From Nitrospinota bacterium (GTDB lineage: Bacteria; Nitrospinota; Nitrospinia; Nitrospinales; Nitrospinaceae), in assembly GCA_029879645.1 (NCBI GenBank), contig JAOUPX010000017.1, positions 1-36,960 of the forward strand: a stretch of DNA of 36,960 nt. The letters are read 5' to 3'. The stretch's first letter is position 1, and each line of letters opens with the position of its first letter. The notes under the pieces were generated by a model, which worked only from the letters and a program-made list of their open reading frames with translations, was not told the DNA's origin and made no database searches. The translations under genes and the position numbers were made by a program. Positions 8,673-16,928 of the stretch are shown here, in pieces.

Positions 8673-8885
8673 CTAAAGAAGCTTTACATCTTCCTCGTCG
8701 AGGATATTTTCCGCCAAGCCATCTTCGATGATGGCGTCCGCCAATTCGCCGTAACCACCCGATTCATATATGTTTACATTTTCACTGTCGAAGTCGTCAA
8801 AAAAAACGTTGTGTTTTTGCTCACACCATTCTCGGATGGTATTGCTGAATCTCAAGGTTTTTTGTACTGCTTCAAGTTTTTCCAT
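8673..8885 (-). CDS. Small acidic hypothetical protein (70 residues)
   Basis: I do not recognise this protein. It is a 70-residue acidic product with no membrane segment, signal peptide or cysteine cluster (one cysteine only). It contains FFDDFDSENVNIYESGGYGE in its middle and ends in DEEDVKLL. The coding call is supported by a strong ribosome-binding site, AAGGAGA, five bases before the ATG at 8885. It stands alone, 249 bases before lemA on the same strand and divergent from the HDOD gene at 9049. It may be a regulator or partner of a neighbour, but nothing in the sequence says which. Confidence 0.6.
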   Translation of the reverse strand: MEKLEAVQKTLRFSNTIREWCEQKHNVFFDDFDSENVNIYESGGYGELADAIIEDGLAENILDEEDVKLL

Positions 8886-9048
8886 TAGTCTCCTTTTTTG
8901 TAAGAGGTAAGTTGAATCCTGAATTCCCGCATATATGGAGGTCGAAAATTCTTATAGGATTATTTGAAAACAACTTTATAATATTTAAAAGCCTTTTTAG
9001 TAAAAAAGATATGCTAATAAGGGAGGGAATAACCTAAAGGAATGATTC

Positions 9049-9885
9049 ATGGCAATCAAGATCAATGATTTAGTGGGATCATGGGCGGCCTCACCGCCTA
9101 TTTTGTATTACCAGCTCCGCGAAAAGCTTGACGATTCCAATACCAGCTTCGAAGATCTGGCGGATATTGTTAAGACCGATACCGCTTTAAGCGCCCGACT
9201 TCTGAAGATTGTCAACAGTGCTTTTTACGGTTTTGCTGAAAAGGTTGATACCTTAACGCATGCCTTGAATATTATTGGCACCGATCAATTGACCGATCTG
9301 GCGCTGGCCGCTATCGTAACCAGTAAGTTTCAGGGGATCCCACGCGATCTGATCAATATGGAAACGTTCTGGATGCACAGCATCGGTTGTGGTATCACCG
9401 CCCAGAAAATTGCAGAATTCGTTCCGGGAGTGGCCACGGAAAAAATGTATTTGGGTGGGATGCTTCATGATATAGGAAGTTTGATCATTTTCAAGGAATC
9501 TCCCGAGGATGCAAAAAAAATTCTTCTGCGGTGTAAGGAAACCGGAGAGAACCTGTTTAAGGTAGAGAAGGAGGTTCTCGGGTATGATCATGCGGAAGTG
9601 GGGGCCCTTTTGCTGACGGAGTGGAAACTTCCCGAGCGTTTGGCCGAAATGGTGAGATACCACCATGCTCCCAGCCGGGCAGGGGATTACCTGAAAGAAA
9701 CCTGTATTATTTCCAGAGCAGATGCCCTGGTTTATGAGATGAAGATTGGAAACAGCGGTGAGCCGGGTATTCCGGAACTGGATCCCATAGTTTCCGAAAT
9801 GATCCCGGTCTCAGATGAAGAGTTGGACACAATCAAAGATGAGATAGCGGAAAAGATTGATGACACTGTACGAATGTTTTTTTAA
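9049..9885 (+). CDS. HDOD domain protein
   Basis: The 278-residue protein is almost entirely one HDOD domain, a relative of HD phosphohydrolases found in signalling proteins. Typical features are DLADIVKTDTALSARLLKIVNSAFYG near residues 37-61, the helix HALNIIGTDQL, LGGMLHDIGSLI with H140-D141, and YDHAEVGALLLTEWKLPE. The HD pair is intact here, whereas many HDOD proteins have lost it, so enzymatic activity cannot be excluded. No response-regulator or GGDEF domain is attached. AAAGGA precedes the ATG. A TATAAT at 8977-8982 is a possible -10 box without a convincing -35. It probably heads an operon with the HspQ-like gene 17 bases downstream. Confidence 0.92.
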   Translation: MAIKINDLVGSWAASPPILYYQLREKLDDSNTSFEDLADIVKTDTALSARLLKIVNSAFYGFAEKVDTLTHALNIIGTDQLTDLALAAIVTSKFQGIPRDLINMETFWMHSIGCGITAQKIAEFVPGVATEKMYLGGMLHDIGSLIIFKESPEDAKKILLRCKETGENLFKVEKEVLGYDHAEVGALLLTEWKLPERLAEMVRYHHAPSRAGDYLKETCIISRADALVYEMKIGNSGEPGIPELDPIVSEMIPVSDEELDTIKDEIAEKIDDTVRMFF

Positions 9886-9902
9886 ACCAGATTCAGTTGA
9901 TT

Positions 9903-10145
9903 ATGCAAAAATTCAAGCCTAAATTTTGTGTCGGGCAACTCATCCACCATAAAAAATTCGATTACCACGGTGTGATTCTGGGTGTCGATCCAGAATTCCA
10001 AAATTCAGAGGAGTGGTACGAATCCATGGCCCGAAGCCGTCCTCCCAAGGACCAGCCCTGGTACCATGTCAAAGTCCATGGGCAGGAAAGCGTGCGTTAT
10101 GTTGCTGAAAGGCATTTGGAGCCCGACCCCTCCCTGATGAATTGA
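9903..10145 (+). CDS. hspQ: HspQ/YccV-like protein (hemimethylated DNA-binding family)
   Basis: The 80-residue product matches the YccV/HspQ family along its length: FCVGQLIHHKKFDYHGVILG, then VDPEFQ, EEWYESMARSRPPKDQPWYH and VRYVAERHLEPD. In Escherichia coli HspQ binds hemimethylated DNA and acts as a specificity factor for Lon protease. Whether either role holds here is unknown. The frame opens with TTG at 9897, but the ATG at 9903, two codons inside, is the more likely start. It lies 17 bases after the HDOD gene and 33 bases before a small membrane protein, suggesting co-transcription. Confidence 0.92.
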   Translation: MQKFKPKFCVGQLIHHKKFDYHGVILGVDPEFQNSEEWYESMARSRPPKDQPWYHVKVHGQESVRYVAERHLEPDPSLMN

Positions 10146-10178
10146 CCCGTTAGGCTTCCTTGGTTTTCCTGATTTAAA

Positions 10179-10439
10179 ATGCCGTCTCCTGCGCCCACTA
10201 CCATTCAATGGATCACCGCTTTCATCCTGTTCGTTATATTCGCCTGGGTTCTCCTGGCTTTGCTCTGGGATATCCTGCCGATTTTCTGGTTGAAGGTGGA
10301 TAAACCTCAAAAGCAAGCGCTTGGAATCGTTTTGATTATTGCTGTTGGGGCGTTGAATTATACTCTGGCCAGGGAAGTTCTGAAATGGGTTTGGATGGGA
10401 CTTCTCCATATCCTGGGAATTGGTCTGGAGGAGATATAA
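10179..10439 (+). CDS. Small hypothetical membrane protein (two segments)
   Basis: The 86-residue product has two hydrophobic stretches, about residues 9-36 (ITAFILFVIFAWVLLALLWD) and about 48-64 (GIVLIIAVGALNYTLA), joined by a short basic loop, DKPQKQ. I do not recognise a family. It starts with ATG 33 bases after the HspQ-like gene on the same strand and has no strong ribosome-binding site of its own. The two-helix hairpin suggests a small subunit or accessory membrane protein. Its position after HDOD and HspQ genes gives no clear function. Confidence 0.6.
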   Translation: MPSPAPTTIQWITAFILFVIFAWVLLALLWDILPIFWLKVDKPQKQALGIVLIIAVGALNYTLAREVLKWVWMGLLHILGIGLEEI

Positions 10440-10476
10440 GTTTTCAAGGGCAGAATTTTTTTCGTTTTGTAAGTTT

Positions 10477-10495
10477 CTTGTTGATTTGCAACAAG
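10477..10495. repeat. Short inverted repeat upstream of the GGDEF-EAL gene
   Basis: CTTGTTG at 10477-10483 and CAACAAG at 10489-10495 form a perfect seven-base inverted repeat around ATTTG. It sits 38 bases after the small membrane gene and 137 bases before the GGDEF-EAL start. It could be an operator or a weak terminator; no T-run follows. The rest of 10440-10631 shows nothing certain. Confidence 0.3.
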
Positions 10496-10631
10496 TTATA
10501 AGCCATACTTGGGTCCCTGGCCTCGGGGTATCTGAGAATGTTCATTCCTGATATTGCTCAATACACCGAGAATTTTACCTTATTTGTTGACGATATTTCT
10601 CATCACACGGCCCACCTAATTCCCAGTAATT

Positions 10632-12662
10632 ATGACTTCCACCCTTAAGCATAATTTCGTCCACACCGGATCGAGAACCTTAGACAATATTGAAGATGAA
10701 AATCGGTGGTATTCCTCCGTATTTGAACTATTGAAGTCTTCCTTAACTCGATGTCCAAATTCAGAGGATAGTTTTCCTTCCTCAATGAACTCCCTGTTTG
10801 AATGTACCCAGCGTTATTTGGACGGCATTCTGAAATTCAGGAGCGCCGCCTTTTACCTGGCCGAAAATAATGAAAACAGCTTTTCCCTGAAATACTGGGA
10901 GCCTGCCGCTCGGGAAAAATTATTCCGCCGTCATGTGGCGTCCATAATCAAAAAAGTCGGAATGAACTGGGTAGAGGACCCGGAGCGTACTTATGTTTAC
11001 CATGATGACGCGTCGGGTACTTCTCTGACCCTGCAGCCCATGGCGACACCAAATCATTTCTTTGGTGTGTTTGCCGGGATGTATGAGGATGGGCTTTCGC
11101 CAGAGCGTTCCCACGAAGCATTATCGAAAGTTACGCTGATTTTGCAAAACCTTGCCCAAGTGATGGAAGGGGTGACCGCCCGCAATTTGATTGCTCAACG
11201 GGCTAAGGAAAACCAGGCAGACCCATCCCGGCCCTCATGTTTTTCAGGTCCGGAAGGTTCGGCTACCGAATGGACCCCCGCCGGAATACAAAAATCAAGG
11301 GCATTGGTGAGGCAGCATTTTCACGATATTTTAACCGAGCTTCCCAACCGAGAACTGGTGGAAGATAGACTGAATATGGCTTTGGCCCATGCTCGTTATA
11401 GCGGAGAAAAGGTTGCCGTTCTGATACTGGATGTAGATAACTTTAAACGAGTAAATGATTTTCTGGGGATTTCCTCAGGCGATCTTCTGCTCAAAAGCCT
11501 GTCCAAGCGAATACGAAAGAGTTTGCGAGAGGAAGATACGCTGGGCCGGTTGGGTGGAGATGAATTTATTCTGCTCCTTCCGGATATTCATTTGATCCAG
11601 GATATCGAGTATCGGGTTCAGAAAATTATGGAACGTGTACGTGGTTCCTTTCAGTTGAATGGTCAGGAAATTCATGCCAGTTGCAGTGTGGGCATCAGTG
11701 TTTATCCCGACGATGGCGAAGACCCTCCGGCTTTGGTCAAAATGGCCAAAGCGGCCATGTGCCAGGCCAAGGAGGAAGGTAAGGACCGTTACCAGTTTTT
11801 TAAGCCCTTTATGCTTTCCAAAGGTTACCAGCAAATGAATCTTGAGGGTGCCCTGCATAAGGCTCTGGGAAGGGGAGAATTCTGTCTGCATTTTCAGCCG
11901 AAGATGTCCATTCAATCTGGGGCGATCCAGGGAATGGAAGCACTTTTACGCTGGAACCACCCGGAACGGGGTCTGATTTATCCTTCTGAATTTATTCCTC
12001 TGGCTGAAGAAATGGGGTTGATTCAACCGATCGGCGAATGGGTGTTCCTGAATGCCTGCCGACAAATCAAGGCCTGGAAACGGGCTGGTTTTCCGCCGAT
12101 CAGCATAGCGGTTAACCTGTCTGGTTATCAGGTCAATCAACCTCATTGGATTTCTAAGGTTCGGAGTATTCTCGATATGACCGGGGTTGATCCGAAATAT
12201 CTGGAATTGGAAATCACGGAAACCGTTTTAATGGAAAATTCGGACGTGGCTCTTTCCAATTTGTTCCAACTTCATGAGATGGGTTTTAGGATTTCCATCG
12301 ATGACTTTGGAACCGGCTACTCCTCGCTTTCTTATTTAAAGCGTTTTCCAATCCATGCCCTCAAGATTGACCGGTCTTTTATTCGGGGTATTAGCGAACG
12401 CAGGCAGGGAACAGACGCAGTAATCACCAAAGCCATTGTTTCCCTGGCCCAGGCATTGAATCTAAAAACTGTTGCCGAAGGGGTGGAGCAGGTCCAGGAG
12501 AAAGATTACCTCCGGTCCATTGGATGCGATGATATGCAGGGGTACCTGTTCAGTAAGCCTCTGCCGGTTGAGCAAATCAATTATATGTTCTCCCGCAACC
12601 TGAAAAATCCCGTGCGCAGTTATTGGCAGCAAGAGAAAGTCCCGCAGACGGTCGGAAATTAA
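10632..12662 (+). CDS. Diguanylate cyclase/phosphodiesterase (GGDEF-EAL) with N-terminal sensor region
   Basis: The 676-residue soluble protein has a GAF-like N-terminal region (about 45-180), a GGDEF domain (about 225-395) and an EAL domain (about 403-655). GGDEF is intact at 308-312, and the inhibitory I-site RxxD is present at 299-302. The EAL domain keeps its metal and catalytic residues: EAL at 436-438, NLSGYQ, LEITE, DDFGTGYSS at 557-565, KIDRSFI and AEGVEQ. Both cyclic-di-GMP synthesis and breakdown are therefore possible on sequence grounds. No membrane segment is visible, so it probably senses a cytoplasmic signal. The ATG at 10632 lacks a strong ribosome-binding site. Transcription ends at the hairpin starting at 12663. 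Confidence 0.95.
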   Translation: MTSTLKHNFVHTGSRTLDNIEDENRWYSSVFELLKSSLTRCPNSEDSFPSSMNSLFECTQRYLDGILKFRSAAFYLAENNENSFSLKYWEPAAREKLFRRHVASIIKKVGMNWVEDPERTYVYHDDASGTSLTLQPMATPNHFFGVFAGMYEDGLSPERSHEALSKVTLILQNLAQVMEGVTARNLIAQRAKENQADPSRPSCFSGPEGSATEWTPAGIQKSRALVRQHFHDILTELPNRELVEDRLNMALAHARYSGEKVAVLILDVDNFKRVNDFLGISSGDLLLKSLSKRIRKSLREEDTLGRLGGDEFILLLPDIHLIQDIEYRVQKIMERVRGSFQLNGQEIHASCSVGISVYPDDGEDPPALVKMAKAAMCQAKEEGKDRYQFFKPFMLSKGYQQMNLEGALHKALGRGEFCLHFQPKMSIQSGAIQGMEALLRWNHPERGLIYPSEFIPLAEEMGLIQPIGEWVFLNACRQIKAWKRAGFPPISIAVNLSGYQVNQPHWISKVRSILDMTGVDPKYLELEITETVLMENSDVALSNLFQLHEMGFRISIDDFGTGYSSLSYLKRFPIHALKIDRSFIRGISERRQGTDAVITKAIVSLAQALNLKTVAEGVEQVQEKDYLRSIGCDDMQGYLFSKPLPVEQINYMFSRNLKNPVRSYWQQEKVPQTVGN

Positions 12663-12696
12663 AAATGGCTGAAGGAATTGCTTCCTTCAGCCATTT
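12663..12696. terminator. Bidirectional rho-independent terminator
   Basis: A perfect 15-base inverted repeat, AAATGGCTGAAGGAA at 12663-12677 and TTCCTTCAGCCATTT at 12682-12696, closes on a four-base loop, TTGC. It begins directly after the stop of the GGDEF-EAL gene and faces the convergent ferredoxin gene ending at 12720. The A and T ends of the stem give a short U-run in both directions, so it should serve both transcripts. Confidence 0.85.
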
Positions 12697-12719
12697 GAAC
12701 AGCTTGATTTGTTTGAAAA

Positions 12720-13058
12720 TTAAAGATTCGCGTTTTTTCGGTCTGGATTCCTGAACAGTGAGGTTTCGTTCGTGAGGTCATCCAGGGCCGGAAAGTCCTG
12801 ATCCGGATGGATCTTCATGGCTTTTTCCAGGAGTTCTTCTTCGGTTTCTTTTCTGTCTTCATCAGGTACACAACAGTCTACCGGGCAAACTTCCTGGCAA
12901 GCTTCTTCACCATGGAATCCTACGCATTCCGTACAGAGGTCCGGATCAATATAATAAATGTCGACACCGCCCTTTGTCCCGTCGTCGATGGCCTCGTTCG
13001 GGCACTCCGGTTCACAAACACCACAGTTGATACATTCTTCAGTGATAATTGTTGCCAT
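12720..13058 (-). CDS. 2[4Fe-4S] ferredoxin, Alvin-like, with acidic C-terminal extension
   Basis: The 112-residue protein has two cluster-binding motifs. The first is CINCGVCEPECP near residues 9-20. The second is CTECVGFHGEEACQEVCP, with eight residues between the second and third cysteines, followed by V-D-C-C. A long spacer in the second motif is the mark of Allochromatium-type ferredoxins, which hold clusters of very low potential. A charged tail of about 45 residues (EDRKETEEELLEKAMK and beyond) follows. The N-terminus MATIITEECINCGVCEPECP fits the family, and AAAGGAT precedes the ATG. It probably supplies electrons to a reductase elsewhere in the genome; no partner is adjacent. Confidence 0.93.
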   Translation of the reverse strand: MATIITEECINCGVCEPECPNEAIDDGTKGGVDIYYIDPDLCTECVGFHGEEACQEVCPVDCCVPDEDRKETEEELLEKAMKIHPDQDFPALDDLTNETSLFRNPDRKNANL

Positions 13059-13354
13059 GAGCTCTATCCTTTTTTGAAAGTTAATCTAAAAAATTTAAGG
13101 CTATATAGAAAGTTATATGGATACTTGTTTTAAGTTTGCGGGCGATATAATAACAAAACGATTTTTGAAATGACAATAAAATCCAGTTCAAAAAGATAAA
13201 TAAAATAATCCCAACGAGCTATAAATTCAAGAATTAAATGGCCAAAGCCCGGAGAACCGGGTCAGGCCGGTAATGGGCGTTGCCAAGTTTTATGAAATAG
13301 TCTTACAGGATTAAACTGAAAAGTGGAGCGATGTTCTTAACCTATTGAAATATT
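13059..13354. other. AT-rich intergenic stretch between ferredoxin and tRNA genes
   Basis: I find no gene in these 296 bases. They contain a small hairpin, CCCGG-AGAA-CCGGG at 13248-13261, about 94 bases past the 3' end of the tRNA, which might be a weak terminator. They also contain a 12-base copy of part of the tRNA gene (CCCAACGAGCTA at 13210-13221). Confidence 0.5.
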
Positions 13355-13431
<77 letters not shown>

Positions 13432-13472
13432 TCGATTTAATTTTGAGACAAAGTGCATGTCAAGAATAAGGT

Positions 13473-13499
13473 AATATACAGATTCTAAATGATTGTCAA
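13473..13499 (-). promoter_or_regulatory. Candidate promoter of the initiator tRNA
   Basis: On the minus strand TTGACA (13494-13499) and TATATT (13473-13478) are separated by 15 bases, about 42 bases upstream of the tRNA 5' end. The spacing is short for a sigma-70 promoter, but both boxes are near consensus. A second TTGACA at 13458-13463 is too close to the mature tRNA to be its -35 box. Confidence 0.45.
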
Positions 13500-13568
13500 G
13501 GTCTAATAAAAAGTTCCGGCCCCTCGCAGGAACAATCCGTACTTATTTTAGGTGTTGAAGGCGGTTCT

Positions 13569-15716
13569 ATGGCTACTAAAAGATTCCTGATAATACTGCC
13601 ACTCGCCCTGATCGGGTTGTTGTTGCAATCGTTTTTCTGGGTTCCAACTTATGATAATCAGGCCAAGGGCAATCCGGAACGGCTCATCAAATTTATTGAA
13701 ACCAGTAGTGGCGATGCCCGGATGTTGAATCCTGTTCTGCACGCGGATTCCGCAAGCGGCAATATTGTAAGTAAGGTGTTCGACGGATTGCTCGATCAGG
13801 ACGATCAGTTGAATTTGAGGGCCCGCCTTGCTGAAAGCTGGACCCAGTATGAAGAGGCTTACCTGACGCTGGCGCCGGATATGATTGCCGGAGAAAACCT
13901 GCCTGCGAGTCCAGAGGCCTGGTTTTCATACATTCAAAATCAAATGAATGTGGACTCGAAATGGAAAGCGAATATCCAGTCGATAGAAGTGGTTCCCGGG
14001 CGCGATTTTAAAGGGAGTGTGCAAGTCCCGGTTCGGGATGACAAGAATCAGGTCGTCAAGGAAAACGGTCGTCCTGAAATGATGGCTGTGGAATACACCT
14101 TTCGCCATCCTCCGCGGCTGAAATTTAAGCTGAAGAAAGTAGACCAATATTTTTTTGAACCATTATTGGAAGTTTTGGGTAAGGATTATGTCAGCCGTTT
14201 TCCCTACCAACAGTTCATAACAGCCAAAATTCCTGCCCAGCGCGAACTTCTTGAAAACCATTATTCTGAAATCCTGCAGGTGACAGAACACAACCCGGTT
14301 CTCATTTTTCAGTTGAGAAAAGGTGTCCGGTTTCATGATAGTCATGAATTTGACTCCGGAGACGTGCTGTTTACCTATCAGGCGATTATGGATCCCCGCA
14401 ACGCATCGCCGCGGACTTCGGATTTCGAGCCGGTCAAATCTGCAGAGGTAATGGGAAAATACCAAATCAAATTTGTTTATAAGCGATTATTTTCTCCGGC
14501 TATTAATGCCTGGATGATGGGGATGTTGCCGGAGCATTTATTGAATGCGGAGGCATTGAAAAAAGAAGCGCGTGATAAAAACCTAAGTGACATGCAAATG
14601 GAAAGTTTTAATTTGCGTGATAGCGATTTCAACAGGAATCCTGTCGGTACGGGACCTTTTGTGTTCAAAGAATGGAAAAGCGATCAGTTTATTCGGATGA
14701 TTCGCAATGAAGATTACTGGGAAGGCCCGCCGGAGTATCAGGAGTTTGTCATGCGTATTGTCACGGAACCATTGACCCAGGAAATGGAATTTTATTCCGG
14801 TGCGGCGGATAATTATGGCGTGCTTCCCCATCAGGTGGCCCGCCTCAAGACGGATCCGAAATACCAGAGTTTTTCAACAGTGGGATTTTCTTATTCTTAT
14901 ATCGGATACAACCTTCGGAAGCCCCTGTTCCAGTCACCTGAAGTGCGCCGGGCTCTGGGGATGGCGGTTGATATTGATAAAATTATCAAATATGTTTTGT
15001 ACAACGAGGGCGAGCGGGTGACCGGCCCTTATCCCAAAATGACCGATTGGTATGACCCTGATATCCCGCCTGTGCCCTACGATCCTGAAGGAGCTTTACG
15101 CCTTCTGAATAAACTAGGATGGAAGAAGAATGAAGAGGGATGGCTGGAGAAAGACGGCAAGCTGTTTGAGTTTAATCTTATCACCAACGCAGGCAACCCC
15201 CTCCGTAAAAGCATTCTTTCTATTGTTCAGAACTCCTGGCGCAAAATCGGAATCAAATGCAATACGCAGGTGTTTGAATGGGCGGTCTTCCTCAAGGACT
15301 TTGTCAACTCTCTCAAATTCGATGCCCTGGTGCTGGGATGGAGTATGGGGACGGACCCGGACCTGTATCAACTCTGGCACTCCAGTCAGGCTGGTCCGAA
15401 TCAGTTGAACTTTGTCGGCTATGAAAATCCCGAAGCGGACCGTTTGATTGTGGCCATTCGGCAGGAATACGATAAGGCAAAGCAAATTGAGATGACGCGG
15501 GAACTTCACCGCCTGATTGCGCGGGACCAACCCTACACATTCCTTTACGTGGGAAAGTCAACGCGTCTTCTGGATAAGAAAATAGTGATTGTGGAGCGCC
15601 AACCGGACGGCAAGGAAAAGTACCAGAAGATTTATCCCACGAAGGGAGGCAATATTGATTATTATTTTACAAAGTGGAGGAAGTTGAACTTTGTTCCCCA
15701 GTTTTCTCCTGATTAA
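13569..15716 (+). CDS. ABC-type oligopeptide-binding protein (SBP family 5) with large insertion
   Basis: The 715-residue exported protein starts with a hydrophobic segment (about 5-24) that lacks a lipobox, so it is either cleaved by signal peptidase I or stays anchored. Family 5 landmarks are LNPVLHADSASGNIVSKVFD near residue 53, FQLRKGVRFHDSHEFDSGDV near residue 247, NPVGTGPFVFKEW, and RRALGMAVDIDKIIKYVLY. In ordinary members the segment LAESW runs almost directly into the LRKGVxFHD strand. Here about 145 extra residues (about 97-240) lie between them, explaining a length well above the usual 500-600. No permease or ATPase gene is adjacent, so it is an orphan in this window. It is convergent with the FG-GAP gene. 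Confidence 0.88.
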   Translation: MATKRFLIILPLALIGLLLQSFFWVPTYDNQAKGNPERLIKFIETSSGDARMLNPVLHADSASGNIVSKVFDGLLDQDDQLNLRARLAESWTQYEEAYLTLAPDMIAGENLPASPEAWFSYIQNQMNVDSKWKANIQSIEVVPGRDFKGSVQVPVRDDKNQVVKENGRPEMMAVEYTFRHPPRLKFKLKKVDQYFFEPLLEVLGKDYVSRFPYQQFITAKIPAQRELLENHYSEILQVTEHNPVLIFQLRKGVRFHDSHEFDSGDVLFTYQAIMDPRNASPRTSDFEPVKSAEVMGKYQIKFVYKRLFSPAINAWMMGMLPEHLLNAEALKKEARDKNLSDMQMESFNLRDSDFNRNPVGTGPFVFKEWKSDQFIRMIRNEDYWEGPPEYQEFVMRIVTEPLTQEMEFYSGAADNYGVLPHQVARLKTDPKYQSFSTVGFSYSYIGYNLRKPLFQSPEVRRALGMAVDIDKIIKYVLYNEGERVTGPYPKMTDWYDPDIPPVPYDPEGALRLLNKLGWKKNEEGWLEKDGKLFEFNLITNAGNPLRKSILSIVQNSWRKIGIKCNTQVFEWAVFLKDFVNSLKFDALVLGWSMGTDPDLYQLWHSSQAGPNQLNFVGYENPEADRLIVAIRQEYDKAKQIEMTRELHRLIARDQPYTFLYVGKSTRLLDKKIVIVERQPDGKEKYQKIYPTKGGNIDYYFTKWRKLNFVPQFSPD

Positions 15717-15732
15717 GATTTCTGTAAGAAAG

Positions 15733-16902
15733 TTATTTCATCACCCGCCGTCTTAAAAAAATGTCCGCTGTTGCCTCGGAATTGCTGGCAATTGCGATAT
15801 CGCTTAGCCCATCGTTGTTGAAATCCCCTGTCGTTAAAGTCAACGGAGTTCCCCCGGTCACGTAATCGCGTACCGGGAAATGAAAACTGCCGTTTGGATT
15901 GCGAATGATCAGTGAGAAGGAACTGCTTCGAGAATTGGCGACCGTTACGTCGATTTGTTTGTCACCGTCGAAATCTCCGAGGGCCAGGGCAATGGGACCG
16001 CCGGCACCGGAAAATGCGATTTCCCTTTTGAAGGTCCCATCGCCGTTGGACTCCAGATAATACAGGTTGTCCCCTATAGCCGAGGTCGCGATCAGATCAA
16101 TAAGGCCGTCGGCATTCATATCTCCCTGGGCCAGCGCCAGGCACCCCAGTCCCTTTGCCACTTTTCCCGAAGTGGGAAAAGTGCCGTCCCCTTGACCGAA
16201 GTAAAGGCGGATCGAACTGGCATTGCTGCTGTGAACGGCGAGGGCGATATCCAGATGCCCGTCCCGGTTGAAATCACCTGAGACACCGGAAAACGATCGC
16301 GAACCGGTTTTATAGGTTTCTCCCTTGATAAACTTTCCGCCCACTTTTCCGAGGTAGATTTCCATTTTGCTGAATGTCAGAGTGACGGCGACATCCGGTA
16401 AACCATCCTCATTAAAATCGCCCGTGATAATGAATAAAGGAACCTGGCCGGTCTCGACCCTGAGGGGTTGCGAGAAGGTGTTCTGACCTTTACCCAATAA
16501 GATTCCCAGTGAATCGGTACCCTTGGAATTGGCGATAATGTCCGGCCATCCATCTCTATTGACGTCTGCTATTACCAAGGCCGAGGGTTCCAGCGGGACT
16601 GGAAGGGGAGGGCCAGACAGGAACGATCCATTACCACGTCCGAATAAAATCGATAGCGTATGATCTCCGGAATTTGCGGAAACCAGATCGGCCTCCCCGT
16701 CGAGGTTGAGGTCCGCCGATACAAGAAAGGTGGGTCCCATCCCCACCGCCACAGAGTTGACCTTGGAAAAGACATCCGGCGGCGGGTCGGGGAGTTTTAA
16801 ATCGCATCCGTAAATTTGCCCTGAAAAAAGCATAAAAAGGCCCCGGATCAATATATTACGGAGAGCGGGGTTCTTATTTATTCTTGCTTTTAAGGAGTTC
16901 AT
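15733..16902 (-). CDS. FG-GAP/VCBS repeat protein, probable lipoprotein
   Basis: The 389-residue protein has seven repeats, each carrying a calcium-type loop: ADLNLDGEADLV, ADVNRDGWPDII, GDFNEDGLPDVA, GDFNRDGHLDIA, GDMNADGLIDLI, GDFDGDKQIDVT and GDFNNDGLSDIA. Seven blades fit an integrin-alpha-like beta-propeller. The N-terminus has a basic region, then a hydrophobic stretch ending Q-I-Y-G-C-D. That is a plausible lipobox, though tyrosine at -2 is unusual. The open frame runs on to 17178 across the rpsF start, so I chose the ATG at 16902, which places the signal peptide at the N-terminus; its ribosome-binding site is poor. Such proteins bind ligands or partners at the cell surface. The ligand here is unknown. 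Confidence 0.82.
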   Translation of the reverse strand: MNSLKARINKNPALRNILIRGLFMLFSGQIYGCDLKLPDPPPDVFSKVNSVAVGMGPTFLVSADLNLDGEADLVSANSGDHTLSILFGRGNGSFLSGPPLPVPLEPSALVIADVNRDGWPDIIANSKGTDSLGILLGKGQNTFSQPLRVETGQVPLFIITGDFNEDGLPDVAVTLTFSKMEIYLGKVGGKFIKGETYKTGSRSFSGVSGDFNRDGHLDIALAVHSSNASSIRLYFGQGDGTFPTSGKVAKGLGCLALAQGDMNADGLIDLIATSAIGDNLYYLESNGDGTFKREIAFSGAGGPIALALGDFDGDKQIDVTVANSRSSSFSLIIRNPNGSFHFPVRDYVTGGTPLTLTTGDFNNDGLSDIAIASNSEATADIFLRRRVMK

Positions 16903-16928
16903 ATGACAGTATTGAACCAATTTTAATG

